This document shows, piece by piece, positions 60,894-64,000 of a stretch of 64,000 nt of DNA (positions are counted from its first letter, which is position 1; the number at the start of each line of letters is the position of its first letter). This DNA is from Flavobacterium enshiense DK69 (GTDB taxonomy: Bacteria; Bacteroidota; Bacteroidia; Flavobacteriales; Flavobacteriaceae): NCBI RefSeq assembly GCF_000498495.1, contig NZ_AVCS01000028.1, positions 62,001 through 126,000 of the forward strand, in the 5' to 3' direction. Position numbers and translations under genes: made by a program. The notes beneath the pieces were generated by a model. The model had not been told where the DNA came from. It saw only the letters and a program-made list of their open reading frames with translations, and did no database searches.

Positions 60894-62798
60894 ATGGAAG
60901 CTTTTGGAATTTATCTGCTGAAAGTAAGTGCCCTGATGGGAATATTCTATCTCGCTTACTTTGTTTACCTTCGAAAAGAAACATTTTTCAATTCGAACCG
61001 CTGGTTTTTACTGGCAGGGTTGATTACTTCATTAGCTTTACCGTTTGTGACGTATACCAAAATAGTTTGGGTAGATCCTGCTCCTGTTTATGATTACAGT
61101 ACGCTTGCGCTTCCGGCAAATTACGTTCCGGTACAGGAGCCAACCTTTGAAATTGACTGGTTTTTGGTTTTGGCAACTGTTTACGGAATAGGGATTTTGG
61201 TTTTCCTTGTAAAATTCGCCATCGATTGTTTTGCCATAAAGCAAATTATCGAGAAACCGAAAGCCATTAAAAAAAGTGATTTCTATTTAATCGATACTGA
61301 AAAAGTCCAATCACCTTTTTCTTTCTTCAATTACATCGTTTATAATTCCGCCCTACTGAAAGAGGAAGAATTGGAGAACATTCTGCACCATGAAAAAGTG
61401 CACAGTGCCCAGAAACATTCCTTGGACATGCTTGTGGCACAAATCTTTTGTATTGCCTTCTGGTTCAATCCGATTGTATGGCTGTACAAAAAAGCCATCG
61501 CACAAAACCTTGAGTTTATTGCCGATGCCGAAGCCACCAAAAAAATAGAAGACGTTAAAAGTTACCAGAAAACCTTATTGAAAGTAACAATGCAGTCGCA
61601 ATGCATTGCAATCACCAATCCATTTTATCAATCATTAATCAAAAAACGAATTGTCATGTTAAACAAAAATCAATCAGACAAGAAGAATTCCTGGAAGTAT
61701 TTGGTTGTACTTCCATTGCTGGCCTTTTTTATGTTCCAGTTTCAGACAAGAGTGCTGGCTCAGGAAAAAACAAATCCGGTGGCAGAAAAAAGTCAGGAAT
61801 CCAAAAAAGTTGTTTCTGTGGTAATTGACAAAAACACCACGGATGCCGAAATCAAAAAAGATGCTGAAATGCTGAAAAATGATTTTGCCATTACCCTAAA
61901 AGTATCCAAAATCAAAAGAAACTCCAGCGGTGAAATTACCGGACTTAAAATAAAAGTAAAAGACAATGAAGGTAATTCTGCTGATTCTCAATACAACAGC
62001 AAGACACCAATCCAACCTATCCAAATCGTAAAAGAATTTGGTGGTGACAAATTTTTCGGAATCGGAACAAAAGATTTTTTCAGAAAACAAAAATCTGATT
62101 TGGTTCAAGTGAAACGAATCAAACACATCAGTGAAGACGGTGAAAAAGACATTCAGGTAATCGTTGATGGAGACGATCATGATTTTGAATGGACGAATGA
62201 TTTTGATTTTGATCATCCTTCTCCACCTTCCCCGCCAGATGCTCCGGATTTTGAAGGCGTTCCTTCTCCACCCGATGCACCTAAAGCGCCAAGAGCACCT
62301 AAAATCATGAAAAAAACTGTTGTTGTAAAACAAAACGGTAATAAAAAAGAAGTTTGGGTTGATGGTGAAAAAGTAACAGAAGAATTCGCTTATGCGATGG
62401 ATCCAAACGACATAGAATCGGTTAATGTTTACAGCACAAAAGGTCCTAAAGGTCCTAAAGGTGAAAAAGGAGATAAAGTTATGTTTACCGATCAGGAAGT
62501 GGAAGTAATCCACGACGGAGACAAAAAAATCGTTATCGTAACCAAAGGAAAAGACGGAAAAACAAAAAGAACTGTTGAAACCATCGACATCAAAAAAATA
62601 ACCGACGAAACCAAGGCTGAAATTGAAAGAATACGTCCTGAAATTGAAAAGGCAAAAAAAGAAGCTATGGAAGCTAGAAAAGAGGCCATGAAACATCGTG
62701 AAGAAGTTTTAAAAGCCAGAGAAAAAGCTTTAGAAGAAAGAGAAAAAGCTTTGGAAGAAGCAGAAAAAGCAAAAGAAGCGGCTAAAGCCCGAAAATAA
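60894..62798 (+). CDS. BlaR1-type M56 zinc metalloprotease with a collagen-like and charged C-terminus
   Basis: 634 residues. Four TM segments in the first ~300 residues (e.g. LLKVSALMGIFYLAYFVYL, WFLLAGLITSLALPFVTY, WKYLVVLPLLAFFMFQF). The M56 zinc motif is His166-Glu167-x-x-His170 (ILHHEKVHSAQKHS), with Glu207 (NLEFIADAEA) as third ligand. Beyond ~300 there is no penicillin-binding domain; instead a TonB-like proline stretch (SPPSPPDAPDFEGVPSPPDAPKAPRAP), a short collagen-like GPKGPKGEKGDK run and a long charged helix (EAMEARKEAMKHREEVLKAREKALEEREKALEEAEKAKEAAKARK). It would cleave the BlaI-type repressor on an unknown envelope signal rather than beta-lactam. Confidence 0.85.
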   Translation: MEAFGIYLLKVSALMGIFYLAYFVYLRKETFFNSNRWFLLAGLITSLALPFVTYTKIVWVDPAPVYDYSTLALPANYVPVQEPTFEIDWFLVLATVYGIGILVFLVKFAIDCFAIKQIIEKPKAIKKSDFYLIDTEKVQSPFSFFNYIVYNSALLKEEELENILHHEKVHSAQKHSLDMLVAQIFCIAFWFNPIVWLYKKAIAQNLEFIADAEATKKIEDVKSYQKTLLKVTMQSQCIAITNPFYQSLIKKRIVMLNKNQSDKKNSWKYLVVLPLLAFFMFQFQTRVLAQEKTNPVAEKSQESKKVVSVVIDKNTTDAEIKKDAEMLKNDFAITLKVSKIKRNSSGEITGLKIKVKDNEGNSADSQYNSKTPIQPIQIVKEFGGDKFFGIGTKDFFRKQKSDLVQVKRIKHISEDGEKDIQVIVDGDDHDFEWTNDFDFDHPSPPSPPDAPDFEGVPSPPDAPKAPRAPKIMKKTVVVKQNGNKKEVWVDGEKVTEEFAYAMDPNDIESVNVYSTKGPKGPKGEKGDKVMFTDQEVEVIHDGDKKIVIVTKGKDGKTKRTVETIDIKKITDETKAEIERIRPEIEKAKKEAMEARKEAMKHREEVLKAREKALEEREKALEEAEKAKEAAKARK

Positions 62799-62897
62799 AC
62801 ATTAATACCGCAAATCATCAATCATCATCACCCGAGGCATTTGATATTAAGAAAATTAATTAATTGGAGCGCAGCGGAGAAAATCAAATTTAAAAAG

Positions 62898-62926
62898 ACC
62901 GGCATGTATATGGCGGTTTTTTTTTA
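62898..62926 (+). terminator. Terminator of the BlaI/BlaR1-type operon
   Basis: ACCGGCA-TGTATA-TGGCGGT stem followed by nine T. Confidence 0.75.
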
Positions 62927-62953
62927 TTTAAACTTCAGCGGAAGACATTACTT

Positions 62954-64000
62954 TTACACAGCTGCGTCCTTATGATGTGCTCTTTCCCCGATTTGCTGTC
63001 TCCACATGGCATAGTACAAGCCTTTTTCCTCCAATAAATCGAGGTGTTTGCCCTGCTCAATGATTTTGCCTTGCTCCAAAACAAATATCTTATCGGCATG
63101 CATGATGGTAGACAAACGATGGGCAATCAGTACCGTAATCTGGTCTTGTTTTGAAGAGATGCTGCGGATAGTTTTTGTTATCTCTTCCTCGGTAATCGAA
63201 TCCAAAGCCGAAGTAGCTTCGTCGAATAACAACAACCTCGGATTTCGTAACAACGCACGGGCTATGGACAAACGTTGCTTTTCACCACCTGATACTTTTA
63301 TACCGCCTTCGCCGATGGTAGTATTGATACCGTTCTCTGCACGCTCGAGTAAATTTTGACAGGCTGCTTTTTGCAACACATCATTTAGTTCCTCTTCTGT
63401 AGCCGTAGGTTTTACAAACAATAAGTTATCCTTAATCGTCCCCGAAAACAGCTGTGCGTCCTGAGTCACAAAACCTAACTGCTGTCTTAATTCGGTAAGG
63501 TCAATGGCTGAGGCGTTAATCCCATTGTAATAAATAGTGCCCTGCTCAGGTGTGTACAATCCCACCAGCATCTTAACCAAAGTGGTTTTGCCGCTTCCTG
63601 ATGGCCCAACAAAGGCGATGGTCTCCCCTGCCTTGGCTTCAAATGAAATATCTTTAACCGCATAAGTGGAAGCGGTTTGGTGTTTAAATGAAATATTCGA
63701 GAATTTCAATTGGGTAATAGCGCCGATTGTTTTCGGATGTACAGGTGTCTCTTCGCTTTTGGCATTCATCAAACCACTGAAATTATCCATAGAGGCCTTG
63801 GTCTCGTTATAGACCGCAATCACATTTCCTAATTCCTGCAGCGGGTTGAACAAAAAGAAAGAGAAAAACATCAATGTAATCAAATCGCCTGGCTTGATGA
63901 CACCCTGGAAAATAAACATATACAATGCAAAGACCAAAGTGGTTCTCATAAAATGTACGGTGGTGCCCTGTATAAAACTCAGAGAACGGATGAAACGCAC
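62954..64000 (-). CDS. ABC exporter (fused permease-ATPase, MsbA-like), N-terminus beyond window
   Basis: The visible 348 residues run from the end of the transmembrane domain (TLVFALYMFIFQGVIKPGDLITLMFFSFFLFNPLQELGN, TM5-6) into the ATPase. Walker A GPSGSGKTTLVKML, Q-loop QDAQLF, signature SGGEKQRLSIARALL, Walker B LLFDEATSALDS and H-loop LIAHRLSTI are intact. Fused half-transporters of this type export lipids, peptides or drugs as homodimers. The 5' part lies past base 64000. Confidence 0.88.
   Translation of the reverse strand: MRFIRSLSFIQGTTVHFMRTTLVFALYMFIFQGVIKPGDLITLMFFSFFLFNPLQELGNVIAVYNETKASMDNFSGLMNAKSEETPVHPKTIGAITQLKFSNISFKHQTASTYAVKDISFEAKAGETIAFVGPSGSGKTTLVKMLVGLYTPEQGTIYYNGINASAIDLTELRQQLGFVTQDAQLFSGTIKDNLLFVKPTATEEELNDVLQKAACQNLLERAENGINTTIGEGGIKVSGGEKQRLSIARALLRNPRLLLFDEATSALDSITEEEITKTIRSISSKQDQITVLIAHRLSTIMHADKIFVLEQGKIIEQGKHLDLLEEKGLYYAMWRQQIGERAHHKDAAV

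Noticed and set aside
61896..62696. 266-codon minus-strand ORF inside the BlaR1-like gene
   Set aside because: It is an antisense shadow of a Lys/Glu-rich coding region, giving an artificial Phe-rich product.
60368..62852. Shared 13-mer TTTGATATTAAGA at 60368 and 62840, either side of the BlaI/BlaR1 operon
   Set aside because: A 13-base AT-rich match without further similarity could occur by chance; noted but not treated as an element.
1..64000. CRISPR arrays, tRNA or rRNA genes, insertion sequences, prophage
   Set aside because: Reading both strands found no regularly spaced direct repeats with spacers, no cloverleaf or rRNA signature and no transposase or integrase gene.

Overview
The window looks like chromosomal DNA of a Flavobacterium-type bacterium (Bacteroidota, Flavobacteriaceae). 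The evidence is low GC content, few Shine-Dalgarno sequences, -7 boxes of the form TAnnTTTG, a type IX secretion (T9SS) C-terminal sorting domain, many SPII lipoproteins, TlpA-type redoxins, and family-restricted genes (DUF6452/DUF6048, DUF6095, a LETM1-related biofilm-associated protein). I see no tRNA, rRNA, CRISPR array, transposase or integrase.

Layout. 1-6.1 kb: a truncated lipoprotein, surface proteins, then rlmD-DUF6452-DUF6048. 6.16-12.7 kb: an AT-rich accessory segment. It holds a six-gene same-strand operon: a lysozyme-like protein without a signal peptide, a small unknown protein, a predicted outer-membrane protein, two membrane proteins and a metal-dependent amidohydrolase. Its far end carries a decayed copy of the 3' end of the small gene that bounds its near end. 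12.7-24.5 kb: core genes (two methyltransferases, ZIP transporter, murQ operon, TerC, topoisomerase IV parC/parE). 24.7-35.6 kb: envelope proteins, a cyclase, an FMN reductase, a five-PAS histidine kinase with a receiver protein, ychF, an OmpA protein and a META lipoprotein. 35.8-43.8 kb: sodC, a REP-like repeat pair around two tiny genes, a YdeI-type gene, the LETM1-related gene, carbonic anhydrase with SulP, and divergent dps/oxyR. 43.9-51.7 kb: paralogous tiny genes, an mnmD operon with a c-type haem lipoprotein, ilvE, a MazG-like gene, tcdA, TatD and DUF1684. 51.8-56.5 kb: an MFS gene followed by an ABC ATPase and a striking ABC-permease/TlpA fusion, closed by a decayed second copy of the MFS 3' end. 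56.6-64 kb: a TPR/HTH regulator, a T9SS cargo protein, a BlaI/BlaR1-like pair behind a phased operator and structured leader, and a truncated ABC exporter.

The main themes of interest are these. (1) The six-gene module at 6.7-12.6 kb has no named system that I recognise. (2) An ABC permease is fused to a periplasmic thioredoxin domain. (3) Three accessory segments are each bracketed by a degraded copy of one end of the adjacent gene. (4) A structured RNA element occurs twice and its closing stem covaries between the copies. (5) Three operator half-sites are phased exactly 20 bp apart upstream of a BlaI-type repressor. All functional calls rest on motif reading alone; no database search was run.
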